The notes under the pieces were generated by a model. It saw only the letters and a list, made by a program, of their open reading frames with translations, searched no databases and had not been told where the DNA came from. From the NCBI GenBank assembly GCA_017163975.1, contig JAFFSR010000244.1, positions 13,699,501 to 13,763,500 on the forward strand: DNA of 64,000 nucleotides, given 5' to 3'. This DNA is from Anastatus disparis. Its lineage: Eukaryota > Arthropoda > Insecta > Hymenoptera > Eupelmidae. A program made the position numbers and the translations under genes. Each line of letters starts with the position of its first letter. Within the stretch, counting starts at the first letter, position 1. Shown piece by piece: positions 1 to 12,700 of the stretch.

Positions 1-3000
1 AGTCACTGACTTAGTAGTGTCAGCGAAATCTTTCTGCAACACAGTGACTATTCTCAATAAGATATCTCTCAATAAAACCGTTTTCTCAACTTTTCGCTCA
101 AGTGCTTTTTCTTTTACTACACAAAATCATTATGAACGAAATTTAGATTCAGTATATTAAAACCAAATAAAAAGCTTTTATTATTATTTTATTTAGCATA
201 AAGCAAAATTAATTAAATAAATAATTTAAATTATTAAAATTAAGAGGGCATAATTATTAAAGTGAACCCTGAAACACGGGTTTTATTATTTTGCTTATAA
301 ATTCATATACTAAAAAGTGGTCAAGAACAGGTTTCCATAAAATTTTCGCTCTTATTGTAAGTTCAATGTATATTATAAACTTTTTCAAAATTACCTTCGC
401 TTGCAGTAGACACCTCTTCATAAGCCTTTTTTATTTTTAACATATTCTCTTCTTCACTATTTGCAACATCAGTGACATTTACAATTTCAACTGAAAATCA
501 AAGTGAAATTTGAATAATTTTAAAATACTTTAAATATGATGCTTATGAACATGTACTAAATAAGGAAACGCACAAAATTATTACTAAAACTTACGTTTGG
601 TAAAAATATCAAAATAAAAAAGAGAATAATAGGGGTCAATAGCAAATAAGTAAGAAAACAAATTATAATTATAATCGAAAAATCAGTGAAAAAATTAAGA
701 TCCCGTCAGACGTTTGGAACAAATAATATTTAATTAAATGTATTTTGGTTTGTTCTATTGTAAAGTTAACTAATTTGTCAAAATATTTTAATTACTTTTC
801 AAATTTTTTAATTATTTTTTCAAATAGACGAAAAAATCAAATAAGTATCGTTACTCTTTAAAATTTTTAATAAATGTGATTTTTTTTTCAATAATTTATG
901 TAATAAATCATTTTGTTTATCATAAAATCCAAATTTGAAAAAAAGAAATTAGCTTAAAAACAATATACTTACTTTCCTCATCATCTTCACCAGATGAGCA
1001 TACTATGATTGACATATCATTATCACTTATTTCTTCACCATCTGTAAGCAATATAATAAAATTAATTATTTTTTAAAAATTTATTGTAAATATAATCAAT
1101 ATTTACCCATATCAGAATTATATTGCGATTGACTTTGTGTTGCATTTGAACTAGAAGCTCCAATTTGATTATCTTTAATTGTGCTTATATCCACTAAAAT
1201 TTATACATTGAAGATTAATATATTTATTGTTGAAAATAATTTAATTAATGTATATACAAATTATAATGAAAAATTATTACCTTTATATTCTTCAATATCT
1301 ATTTCTTCAGACGATTCATGGTCGGACATATCATCAATAACCATCTGTTCATTATCATCTGAAAACAAAAAAAAATTTTTTTAGACAAAATTTTAAATAA
1401 TTTTTGTAGTAATTAATTAAGCACCAATAAATAAGAAACCAAAAAAATGTAAAATAATACAACTAAATCGTGATATATTGAGAGGCGCAGTAGCGCCTTG
1501 ACGGCGATTTAAGGTATACGAATACGAAACGTCGAACGCGCTCCTCTTATACTTTTTTAATATATATTTTAAAAATATTTTGAAAAAATTTTTTTAACTG
1601 GTGCTTAAAATTACATGTTATAGGGATTTGATATTCTTATACTAACCTGAATCCGAGTCTGACATTTGTTCTTTACACTGTGTAATAAGAGAATTAATTT
1701 TGCTTTTATCATCCTCATTATCATATGTATCCAATGAATTTTGTTGTTGCTTTGATTTTTCAATATTTGATTTACTTTTATTTTCTGAACAATTTTCATC
1801 TATATTGTTATCAAAACCAACAACATCTATAATTTCATCATCTACAACTAGAAAATATTGAAAAGTGTATTATTTTATGTTGTGCGAAATTAAAAATGTA
1901 TTTTCCGAAATTATATAATGATTACCTTTACTGTCATCAACATTACTTTTATTTAATAAACGTTTTTCTTCTGTTGCGTCCTTATCTAACACTTCGTCTG
2001 TTAGTAAAACAAAATAATGATTATTTATGAAAATTCTATTTTAAAAATGTAATTTAAAAATTAAAAGATTTTAAATATAAAATTAAAAAGTATTTATAAA
2101 ATAGAATAAATATTTTTTCTGTATATTAATCATATATTGATATATAAAATAAAAATTTTATTATAAGTATTAACTATATTATTACCTTCAGCCATCACAA
2201 TATTTAAATTATCTTCAATTTCAGTCTTTTCTCTTTCCTCTCGTTCATTACTTTTATTGAAATCTTTTGTAACATCTTCTTCAACAACGTTGATATCTAC
2301 GTCTTCTTCACTAACTAAATTATTTGTATTTACAGCGGTATTAGAGCTATTTTCTATTTCAATATTTTCACTTTTTTCTAAATTTTTTACATTTTCTTCA
2401 ATAGTTGTCTTCTTCAATGTGTTATCTGTATTTATTGCACAATCTGTGTTATCATATGTAGCCATTAAACTATTTTTCATTTCATCATTTTTTCTTTTGT
2501 CTTCTTTATTACTTTTTTTATTATCTTTTGAAATGTTTTCTTCAACAACACTGTCATCTGCACTTGCTGTACAAACTATATTGTTATCTGAAACCATTTC
2601 AGTATTAGAGTTATTTTCAGAAATTTGTTGTTTCTCTTGTTCATTCATTTTTTTACAGTCTTTTATAACATCTTCTTCAACACTAATGTTATTAGCTTTT
2701 ACTGCAATGATAGTATTATTATCTGTTACAATGTTAGAATTATTTTCAACTTCAGTAATTTCTATTTTTTCTTCTTTATTTTTTTTGTTACAATCATTTT
2801 GAACATTTTCTTCAACAGTGATGTTCTTCAACATTTTATTTACACTTGTGGCACACACTTTCTCGTTATCTGTTATCTTCTCAGAATCAACGTCATTTTC
2901 AATGTCATCAATTTTTCTTTTCTTTTGCTCATTTTTTCCCTTACAATTTTTTGTAACATTTACTTCAACAATATTTTCATTAGATTTTTCTGCATAAACT

Positions 3001-6000
3001 GTTTTATTATCCGTCACCGTTACAGCATTAGATTTATTTTTTATTTCAATATTGTTTTTTTCCTCTTGTTTGTTTTGATTATTTAAATCTTTTACGTTTT
3101 CATCGTCAGTTATCTTTTTTAATTTTTTACCTGGACTTGATGCATTGGATTTATTATTAGCTTCATTCATTAAAGTATTAGAGTTATCTTCAATTTCAGT
3201 AAGTTTTCGTTTCTCTTGTTTACTTCTTTTATTGTGATCTTTTGTAACATCTTCAGCGACAGTATTATCTTCATTTAATACACAAAGTGCTTTGTTATCT
3301 GTTACCATCATGGTAGATTTCTTTTTGATTTCACTTGTTTTTCTTTTCTCTTGTTCGATTCTTTTGTTAGAATCTTCTGTAGCATTTTCAACAAATGTGT
3401 TATCTGTATTTTCCTCATAAACTTTATTGTCTTTCACCATTACAGAATTAGAATCATTCTCAGATTCAGAAATTTTTAGTTTCTCTTGTTCACTTCTTTT
3501 ATTGCAATCTTTTATAACATCTTCAGCAACAGTATTATCTTCATTTGATGCACAAAGTGTTTCGTTATCTGTTACCAACATAATAGATTTATTTTTTATT
3601 TCACTTGCTTTCTTTTTCTCTTGTTCGATTCTTTTGTTAGAATCTTCTGTAGCATTTTCAACAGTTGTGTTATCTGCATTTTCCGCGCAAACTTTAGTTT
3701 TATCTTTTACCGTTGCAGAATTAGAATCATTTTCGATTTCAGAAGGTTTTAGTTTTTCTTGTTCACTTCTTTTATTGCAAACTTTTGTATTATTTTCAGC
3801 ATCAGTGTTATCTTCATTTTCCACACAAACTTTAGTACTATCTTTCACCGTTACAGAATTACAATCATTTTCAATTTCAGAAGGTTTTAGGTTTTCTTGT
3901 TTACTTCTCTTATTGCAATCTTTTGTACCATTCTCAGTAACAGTGTTATCTTTATTTCCCGCACAAACTTCATCTTTTGTCATAACAGAATTAGAATCAT
4001 TTTTAATTTCAGAAGGTTTTAGTTTTTCTTGTTCGATTCTTGTGTTAAAATCTTCTGTGGCATTTTCAACAATTGTGTTATCTGCATTTTCTTCATAAAT
4101 TTTATTATCTTTCACCATTACAGAATTAGAATCATTCTCAATTTCAGAAAGTTTTGGTTTCTTTTGTTCACTTCTATTATTGCAATCTTTTGTACCACTT
4201 ACAGCAACAATGTTATCTTCATTTAGTATTTTTTTATCTGTCACTACGATAGTAGATTTCTTTTTGAATTCACTTATTTTTCTTTTTTCTTGTTCATTGC
4301 TTTTATTACAATCTTTTATAGCAACTTCAACAATAGAGTTATCTGCATTTATCGTACAAACTTTACTATTATCTTTTATCATTTCAGAATTAGAATCATT
4401 CTCAATTTCAGTAACTTTTCTTTCTTCTTGCTTATTATTTTCATCACAATCATTTGTAATATCTTTACTTGCACTTTTATCTTCATTTGATGCGCAAATT
4501 GTTTTGTTATCTGTCACGATTGTAGCATTAGACTTTTTTACAATTTCACTTATTTTTCTTTTTGCCTGTTTATTTCTTTTATTAGAATCTTCTGTAGCAT
4601 TTTCAACAATAGTATTATCTACATTTACTGCACAGACTTTAGTATTGTCTTTCACCATTACAGAATTGAAATCATTTTCAATTTCAGTAACTTTTTTTTT
4701 CTCTAGTTCATTTCTTTTTTTACAATCTTTTGTAGCATTTTCAACAACATTGTTATCTTCATTTAACGAAGAAACTGTTTTATTATCTGTAACCATTGTA
4801 GTAGATTTTTTTCTAATTTCACCTAATTTTTTTCTCTCTTGTTTATTTTTTTTGTTACAATCTTTAATAGTATCTTCTTCAACAACAATGTTATCTGTAT
4901 TTATTGCACATTTTTTATTATTATCTTGAACTATTACAGTACTGGAATCATTCTCAGTTTTAGTAACTTTTCTTTCTTGCTTATTTTTTTCATTACAGTT
5001 TTTACCATCTTTAATAATAATTTTATCTTTATTTGGTACACAAACCCTTTTATTATTTGTCACCATGATAGTAGATTTCTTTTTAATTTTCTTTTTTTTT
5101 CTTTTCTGTTTTTTATTTTTTATGCTACTATCGATTGTAGCATTTTTAATGATAGAATTATCTGCAAGTATTGCCGAAAGTATATTACTACTTGTAACCA
5201 TTACAGCATTAGTATCATTTTTTATTTCAGTACTTTTTCTTTTCAACTGTTTACTTCTTGTGATACAACCTTCTATTACACTAGCTACATTCTTATCTGT
5301 AACGATTTTAGTACTAGAATTTCTTTTTATTTCGGCACTTTTTCTTCCGGGTTTAATCTTTTTATTATGATCTTTTATTTCATCTTCTTGCATAATAGTA
5401 TTCTCTACAGTTTTTGCACAAATTGTTCTATTATCTATAACAATTTTTTTATTAAACTTATGTTTAATTTTCGAAGTTCTTTTCTTTCGTCTCTTTTTTA
5501 TACTACAATTTTTCGTAATGACTCCTTTAATTTTACCTGCTTTTACTGAAAAAAATAAAAACAAAAAATTTTGAAATCACATCAAGTTATTAATTTTACG
5601 TTATTTTTTCTTTGAAATTTTGATTTCAAAAAGCTTTAAAACAATTTTTAAAAACTTGCTTTTTTATTTTAAATGAATTTAAAAAAACATCACAGATGAT
5701 AAATGAACATTCTTTTTTAAAACTTTCTTTCAAAATTTTAGTATTAATTAAGATCAATATTTAATTGTGAAAATCAATAATATTACTACCAAAGTAATAT
5801 AAATTGTTGACTGTTGAATACTCATAAGTATGTAATAGATAAATAAAAAAAAATACCTTTATTTTTGCTTTTCTTTCTTTTAGATGAATGTTCACTGTCA
5901 ATGACATTATCATTGAGTTCTTCATGATCTGCACATAAAATGAAAGAAATGGTAATTATAACAATAATAAATAAATATGATAATCGTTTAATTAGCAATT

Positions 6001-8985
6001 ACCTATAGTACTATCAGGTATGATTTTATTATCAGCTAAACATGGAGATTTTGTTTTCTTTTTATTTCTCGTTATCTTCTCACCTTTGGTGTCATGATCA
6101 ACTTTACTTTTTACAGGAACATTTGTCTCTATGTTAGCTAAAATTTATATTCAAGGAAATCATTAATGTAATAATTATCTTACATGATTATTAACCCATT
6201 CACTTCACGATAGTGCATAAATCGGTAGTGAGCGGATAGGTGCTATAATTTATTGATAAATAAATTACCTTTATTTTTACCAGATTCTACGTTATTAGAT
6301 GTGCAATCACTAGTAACCTCATTAATTTCTTCATCTGTTAAATAATAAAATATTATAGAAATTTTTTAAAGTAAGGTGTAAATTATTTAAGCAAAATATA
6401 ATTACCAGTGTGTATTATCTTAAGTATATCTTCTTTAGATATTTTGTTTAGATCAGTAAAACGATAATCTTTTTGCTGTTCTTCATCAAATGAATCATAA
6501 TCGTCAACAACCTCTTCAATAATATTTATTGCATCTGCATCATCTACAATAAAAAGACCAAAAGTTTAGTAGTATTTTTAACAATAAAACATTTTTATTA
6601 TCATACAAAAACTATTAAATTACTTTTTTTATCATTTGTCTCAATGTCATCACGCGAAATTTTATTTTTTTTCGCGCTACTCCTAAGTTCTTTTTTATCT
6701 GAAAATTAAACAATAAAATTAAAATTTTAATTAATTATTATTTATTAACGTAAATAAACGTGTAAATACCTCCAGCAACCAGACTATTAACTAATTTTGA
6801 TTTTGATGATGTGATTTTATTTTTGATTACTTTTCCTTTGGTCTCTGAAGTAATAAGTATTATAAATTTTTGGTTAATTTATTGATAGAAAGTGATCATT
6901 ACTTATTCTAAAAATATAATTTAAATAAGTTACCTTTAGTCTGTTGTGGCGATTCTAATATTGGACCCTCAACACTGTTGTCGACTTTTTCAGTATCTAA
7001 AATGATAATAAAATTTATAAGATTATTGATCATTGATGATTAATTAACAATTTTAGAAGTATTATCAATATATACTAAAAATCAAATCTATTAACAAATT
7101 TTTACCATTTTCTATTTTATTACTACATTTTGTGTTTTCTTCAATACTATCATCATTTTTATCATTTCTTAAAATTAAATAATACAATTGAATTGAAAAA
7201 TTTATTTAAATAAGTTCAAAGAATTGTGTTCAACACTGAATTTAATTACCTTTTTTATCACCAATATCCGTGGTATCACTTGGAAGCTCAATTAATATGT
7301 AGCTATTGGATTCTATTTCACTTGTCTTAGTAAGTTGTTCAGTTGCTTCATTATTAATTGATTGAGGATCTTCCATGAGATTGCTAGAGAGTTCAATTAC
7401 AATGTCGCTATTGGGTTCTTTTTCACTTGTCTCAGCAAGGTGTTCAATTGCTTCATTATTAATTGATTGTGGATCTTCTATAGGATTGCTAGAGATCTCG
7501 ATTACAATTTCTTTATTAGGTTCTTTTTCACTTGTCTCAATAAGGTGTTCAGTTGCTTCATCATTAGTTGATTGTGGATCTTCTATGGGATTGCTGGAGA
7601 TCTCAATTACAATTTCTTTATTGGGTTCTTTTTCACTTGTCTCAGTAAGGTGTTCAGTTGCTTCATCATTAGTTGATTGTGGATCTTCTATGGGATTGCT
7701 GGAGATCTCGATTACAATTTCTTTATTGGGTTCTTTTTCACTTGTCTCAGTAAGGTGTTCAGTTGCTTCATTAATTGATTGTGAATCTTCAATAGTTTTA
7801 CTAGAAAGTTCGATTACAATGTCCTTATTGGGTTCTTTTTCACTTGTCATAATAAGATTTTCTGTTGCTTCGTGATTAATTGATTGTGGATCTTCCATGG
7901 GATTGTTAGAGAGTTCGATTAAAATGTCGTTATTAGATTCTTTTTCACTTGTCTCAGCAGGGTGTTCTATTGCTTCATTATCTACTGATTTTGGATCTTC
8001 CATGGGATTGTTAGAAAGTTCAATTACAACTTCTTTATTGGGTTCTTTTTCACTTGTCAAAATAAGGTCTTCGGTTGCTTCATTGTTCACTGATTGTAGA
8101 TCTTCAGATAAAATTTCAGTCGTTTCTATTTCAACTTCATTGCATACATTATTAATCATATTCTCTTCATCATTCATTATTTCTATAATATTTTCATCTA
8201 TAACAAAAAGATGATAGTGATCATTTATCAATTTAAAACAGTCTTAATATAATTATTTACTGATAAAATAGTTTTTGGTTGTTAACGTTACTTCAATTAA
8301 TTTTCTGATAAATAAAAATTATGATAACTTTATAAATAAATTGAACTATTCACATTTAAATGTATACAATACACTTTTATGCACTAAATGTACTTGCAAC
8401 TCTGATACGTTTTTGAATACTGAGTGCATTGGAAAATATAAAATAAATAAATTTTATGTAGAAAATTATTTTTAGCATGCTGATATTTAACCAAATAGAA
8501 GGACCTCAGAATTTTCAAATCTTTGTTATTACCTCTTGTGTCTGCGACATGGTTGTTATGTTCTTCATTAGTTATTAATGAAATGTCATTGGTTGTTTCA
8601 TCGTTCACTGATTTCGACTCTGCTATTAAAATAATATGATTTTCGTCAACCTGTTTAAAAATATTATCATTGACAATATTTGCTTCAACACTATTCACTG
8701 TTGTTTCATCTAAAAATAAATAATTATTAAAAGTAATAAAAATTATTAATATTATTTCATGTAGTTTAAAAATATTACCTTGATTCTCACTAATGTCTAT
8801 TACATTGCACACATATTCACCAATCATATTAATATCAATATCATTTGTAACAGCAATGCAATTTGTTTCTAGATTTTCGATTAATTTTGGGTCTGCTAAT
8901 AAAATGTTGTTTAGTTCTATTTGATTGTTGACGACTTCATTGCATGTATTATCATTAGGGACTTTTTCTTCTGAACAATTCAGTG
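1..8985 (-). CDS. Gene A2: repetitive K/E/D/N-rich protein, 18+ phase-1 exons, 3' end outside window
   Basis: Function not recognised. The model has 18 coding exons on the minus strand: 8779-8985, 8533-8709, 7250-8197, 6934-6996, about 6769-6844, 6624-6698, 6406-6543, 6269-6334, 6003-6137, 5857-5928, 2186-5545, 1926-1997, 1647-1847, 1281-1358, 1107-1193, 973-1041, 395-490 and 1-116. Each ends in a GT donor after one base of a codon and begins after AG with two bases, so every intron is phase 1 and most exons start with D, E, V or G. About 2,010 codons are visible. The composition is K/E/D/N/S with basic KKRK-like patches and acidic runs; no signal peptide or membrane segment is seen. Two exons are internal repeat arrays. 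The last visible exon (1-116) is less repetitive and helix-like. The 5' end is uncertain: the frame stays open upstream to an ATG at 9109, or it could splice to gene A1. A nuclear, disordered protein is inferred from composition only. Confidence 0.6.
2186..5545 (-). repeat. Giant 3.36-kb coding exon with about 24 repeats of about 45 residues
   Basis: This single symmetric exon of gene A2 (1,120 codons) is a degenerate tandem array. Each unit reads roughly (S/T)EI-x-N/K-x-S-N-x-V-x-V-x-D-N-x-x-V-C-A-x-N-x-D-N-x-V-x-E-x-A-x-x-D-C-N-K-R-x-E-Q-E-K-x-K. Two alternating unit types occur, one with ENDSNSVMVKDN and one with KKKSTMMVTDN, so many units probably arose as about 90-residue pairs. The most regular units are central (about 3.2-4.7 kb); both ends are diverged. 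Each unit has a Cys at a fixed place and an acidic half followed by a basic Q/E/K half, so it could form short helices. No family is recognised. Confidence 0.75.
7106..7167 (-). pseudogene. Frame-broken exon of gene A2
   Basis: Between the exons at 7250-8197 and 6934-6996 there is an exon-like segment with a good donor (AATG followed by gtaaaa) and the usual acidic/Asn-rich coding content, reading NDKNDDSIEENTKCSNKIEN. With the only nearby AG acceptor its length is 62 nt, one short of a multiple of three. The frame required by its phase-1 neighbours then hits a stop. It is either skipped, which a symmetric design permits without frame loss, or it carries a one-base deletion or assembly error at the acceptor. 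Confidence 0.45.
7250..8197 (-). repeat. Coding exon with seven full and one partial 35-residue repeats
   Basis: This 948-nt symmetric exon of gene A2 carries near-perfect 102-105 bp repeats. The unit is NDEATEHLTETSEKEPNKEI followed by VIEISSNPIEDPQST. The central copies (7480-7760) are almost identical in DNA, so this array is younger than the 45-residue array next to it. One unit lacks a single codon. The sequence is strongly acidic and probably disordered. Serine-rich reading frames on the opposite strand are mirror images of this repeat. Confidence 0.8.
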
Positions 8986-9772
8986 CTGTTTGAAAAATCA
9001 TTATTAAACATTTTATATGATCAAGGGATCGGATAGAGAGAAAAGGTAGCGTTGTCCAACAAGATGAATTTGATTTTGGCGCAAATCTCAGGTTTGAAGG
9101 TACAGGCATATTGAGAATTCCCGCGTGAAAATGATGTGAGAAATTAAAATTAAAATTAAGAAATAAAAAAATCCTTTCCTTATAAGGTCCTTATGATATC
9201 TACGTTAGATCTCTAATGAACATAAGATCTCATATGAGATCTCATTTAATATTTTCACGTGGGTTGAAATGTGCATTTTTCTATGCAAAAAACAAATTTT
9301 TATTTTATTTATTACCCCCCATAAGCTTTCATTTATTCGACGAAAGAATCTAATGAAATGTTCACTTTAACTCGTTATAACTTCGTTCATTCTTTGTAAA
9401 ATTTGGAAACTGTAAACTTTAAAGTATTTCACGTGTTGTAATCTTCAGCGAAACTTGTATTTTCAAATTAAAAAAATGTGTTACGATTTTTTCAATTTTC
9501 AGATTGAATTAAAACCAAAATATTCCTGAAAGCTTAAAGATGTTTTTTGAAAAGTTTTAAATCTCTTTGTATTTTTGTTAATAAGTTGCAGTATTTTTTA
9601 CGTGTGTTTGTAATCGCACGCGATTCGTCGTTCTAAAAGCACTTATCGCATCGGAGAACGAAGAATAAAAAAGACAGCTTCGTATATTACGTGAGAAATT
9701 CCTAAATCAGTTTTATAAATAAATTTGAGTATCTGAAAAAGCTGATATTAAGAAACGTAAAAAAAATAAAAG

Positions 9773-12700
9773 TTAGCAAACTTTTTTATCCGGAAATACA
9801 TTTATAATCTCTTTAATGCGATGAATGGCATTAGATCCGCGAACCGCGGCATTTCTTAGCGATTCTATACGTGCACGAAAAATGTTGCACCTTCTTGACA
9901 GCAATATATAGCCAGCTAAAAAAAATAATACGAGAAAACACTCAATGTTATTAACAAACTGTTATTAATGCTTACGTTTAATTAATGTCAGAAAATAAAC
10001 TATGAAATTTGTAAAAGTAAGTGAAAAAATCAAGATTTCGTCAGACATTTGGAACAATCATATTAGAATTACATTTTATTTTGATTTTTTCAATTTAAAC
10101 TTGATTTAATTTAAATTTTGTATATTTTTATAGAATTCTAGATAATTTAAAAGTAAAAACTGTTTTATACCAAGATTTTACAAGTTGCTTCGTGGGAATC
10201 CTCCTTTGCGATTTAGTTCTATAACATTCAGTATTTCAGTAAGGCTTACAACACAGGAAACATTTAAAATTTATTATGTCTAAATTTTACGAAATCAACA
10301 AACAAGCACTCTTTTTCAAAAAAATAATTTATTGGTTAATAAAAAAATTAAAAAAATAACGAGATTTTTGCACAGAAAAAGCGCATTGCAATTTTTTTCA
10401 TGCCTGTACCTTGAAACATGATATTTTCTCGTTAGATAATACTTCTCTGAAGGAATCACATCATGTTCCCTCTCTCCTTCCAGAATCTCATTAACGAATA
10501 TTAATTTATTTGTGCAAAAATAATCAAAAATTATTTTGAAATTTACCTTTGCCTTCAATAAGTTCTGCTGCATTACATAAGTATTCAATATTTATCATAA
10601 CATTGTTATGTTTTTCTTGAGCTGTAACAGTAATATAGTTTTTATTAAATAACTTTTAAAAATATACTAAAATAATTAAAATAATAAATATAATAAAAAA
10701 AAAATAAAAATTTCGAAAATTAACAAATATAATAGTGAACAGATTCGAAACTAACAAGCAGTTGCGCTGGATTGACGTGATTTTCTTCGCTAATGAAGTA
10801 ACAAAAAATATTTTAAAGTCATAAAAAATTTAATGATTTTGATGGATTTGATTATTCAAACAACATCTATTTTTTCGTTTATTAATTAAAACTTTCATCG
10901 TTCGATCTATTTTTTTTTTAATTTGTGTTATATTTGCAGTCATAATTTTTTACACGTAAAAATTTTATCAATTTCATTTTTTGTACAAAATTATAAAATT
11001 AAAAAAAGAAAAATAAAAAAATTAATCTAAACATTTTTTTATTAATTCAAAAATCTTTTTAAATAATTTTAAAAAATTACTTAGATATTTATCATTTGTT
11101 AACGCGGCTCTCAAACAAAATTTTATATCGATATAATTATTTGCTTTACCTGCTGATATTTTATTTGGTGCTACCATGTTACAAATTGAGTTTTCACTTA
11201 TTGGAGGAACATCATTTTCTTTCTGCTCACTATTATCAATGTTGTTATCAACAATTATCTCTTTAGGGTCCTCTTTATCCGTGTTTACGATAACATCTGT
11301 ATGATCGAAAATATGATAATAATTAATAATTTACTGAAATTAAAAAAAAAATTTTTAATTTTATATTATAAGTAATTACCATGTGATTCGTCATTATTTA
11401 CTTCTTGATGAGTATCTACAAAGAAATTAAAAACGTAATTAAATACTTGTTTAATAATTAGAATATTAAAAATATTAAAATATTTACTTGTTTCTTTATC
11501 GATCTGTGTCTTTTTAGATTCATGTTCATCTAAAAATAGATAAATAAATATTAATAAATCCAAAAATAATTATTTTTATGTATACTTGTTACAATAAATA
11601 ATATTTACCTAATTTGGTTAGATTAATCTTACTATCTTTCATTTTATTAAACTTCTCTCTAGACATATGTAACATCTGTTCAACTATAATTTAAAATAAA
11701 AATAATTTTTAATTAAATATTATTAAAAAAGAAAAATTTTTTTAAAGAGCTAATGATAAAATACATATTTGTAAATAAGTACCTTTTGTTTCATACGTTT
11801 TTTGAGATTTTAATGAACACCCATTGATTTTTGTATTGTCAAGTTTGTTTGTTTCTTTACCTTCTGTAATAAGTTAAATGTACTTACAAATTTGCAATAA
11901 AAATTTTAATGCTTTTTATTTAATTTTATAATTACCTGAATCTGTATTAATTGTGATTTTTTCAAGAACTTTACTATTTTTCTTGATTTCTATTTCATTT
12001 GGTGAAGACACATCTAATTTTGCATCAGAAATAACTTGAGATTGCACTTTTTGACCTACAAAAATAAAATTTTTTTAAGAATTTTAAATATTATATTTAT
12101 GACATAATATAGTACTTCACATACCAGTATTAGTGTAAATTATTATATCTTCTGGTTCATCTTGATGAGCAACAACATTATCATGTTTTTCTATTTTACT
12201 ATTAATATTATCGTTATTTGCACTTTCACATGAAATACGATTATTTTCATTATTATGATTTTCATCATTACATGAAGATTTAGATTCGCGATCTTTAATT
12301 TTTTCTTTGTCTTTATCAAAAGTAGACACATTTTCTATGCTTTTGTGTGGAATATTACGATTATTTTCTTCACTTTCATCATTAGATGCAGAGTCACATG
12401 AATTATTATACAAGATGTTAATATTGAATTCCTCATCTTCTATTTCATTACTAGGACTAGATTTACGAATATTTTCATGCGGTATGTCAATCTTTTTACG
12501 TTCTGCTGTATCATGAAATCTAGATTTATCTACAGAACCTTCATTTTTAGAGCCTATATTATCGTTAGTTTCTTCTTTTTCTTTATTTAGTATAGACAAA
12601 TTTTGTACACTTTCATGTGAAATATTGTAAAGATTTTCTTCAATTTCATTTTCATCATTAGATGCAGAGTCACATGAATTATTATACAATATGTTAATAT

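Noticed and set aside
686..722. Extra coding exon of gene A2
   Set aside because: The conserved 37-bp tract has no AG acceptor or in-phase GT donor at its borders on the minus strand.
2257..5549. Long plus-strand open frames rich in Ser/Phe/Leu opposite the giant exon
   Set aside because: They are mirror images of the minus-strand coding repeats (Glu/Lys/Asp codons read as Phe/Leu/Ser) and lack splice sites and domain content.
7375..8214. Plus-strand repeats reading SLLGSFSLVS
   Set aside because: Antisense of the 35-residue repeat array in gene A2; the minus strand has matching phase-1 splice sites, the plus strand has none.
9109..9109. Firm start codon of gene A2
   Set aside because: An in-frame ATG exists, but the preceding 40 codons do not resemble the rest of the protein and an AG acceptor at 8986 competes with it, so the 5' end was left open.
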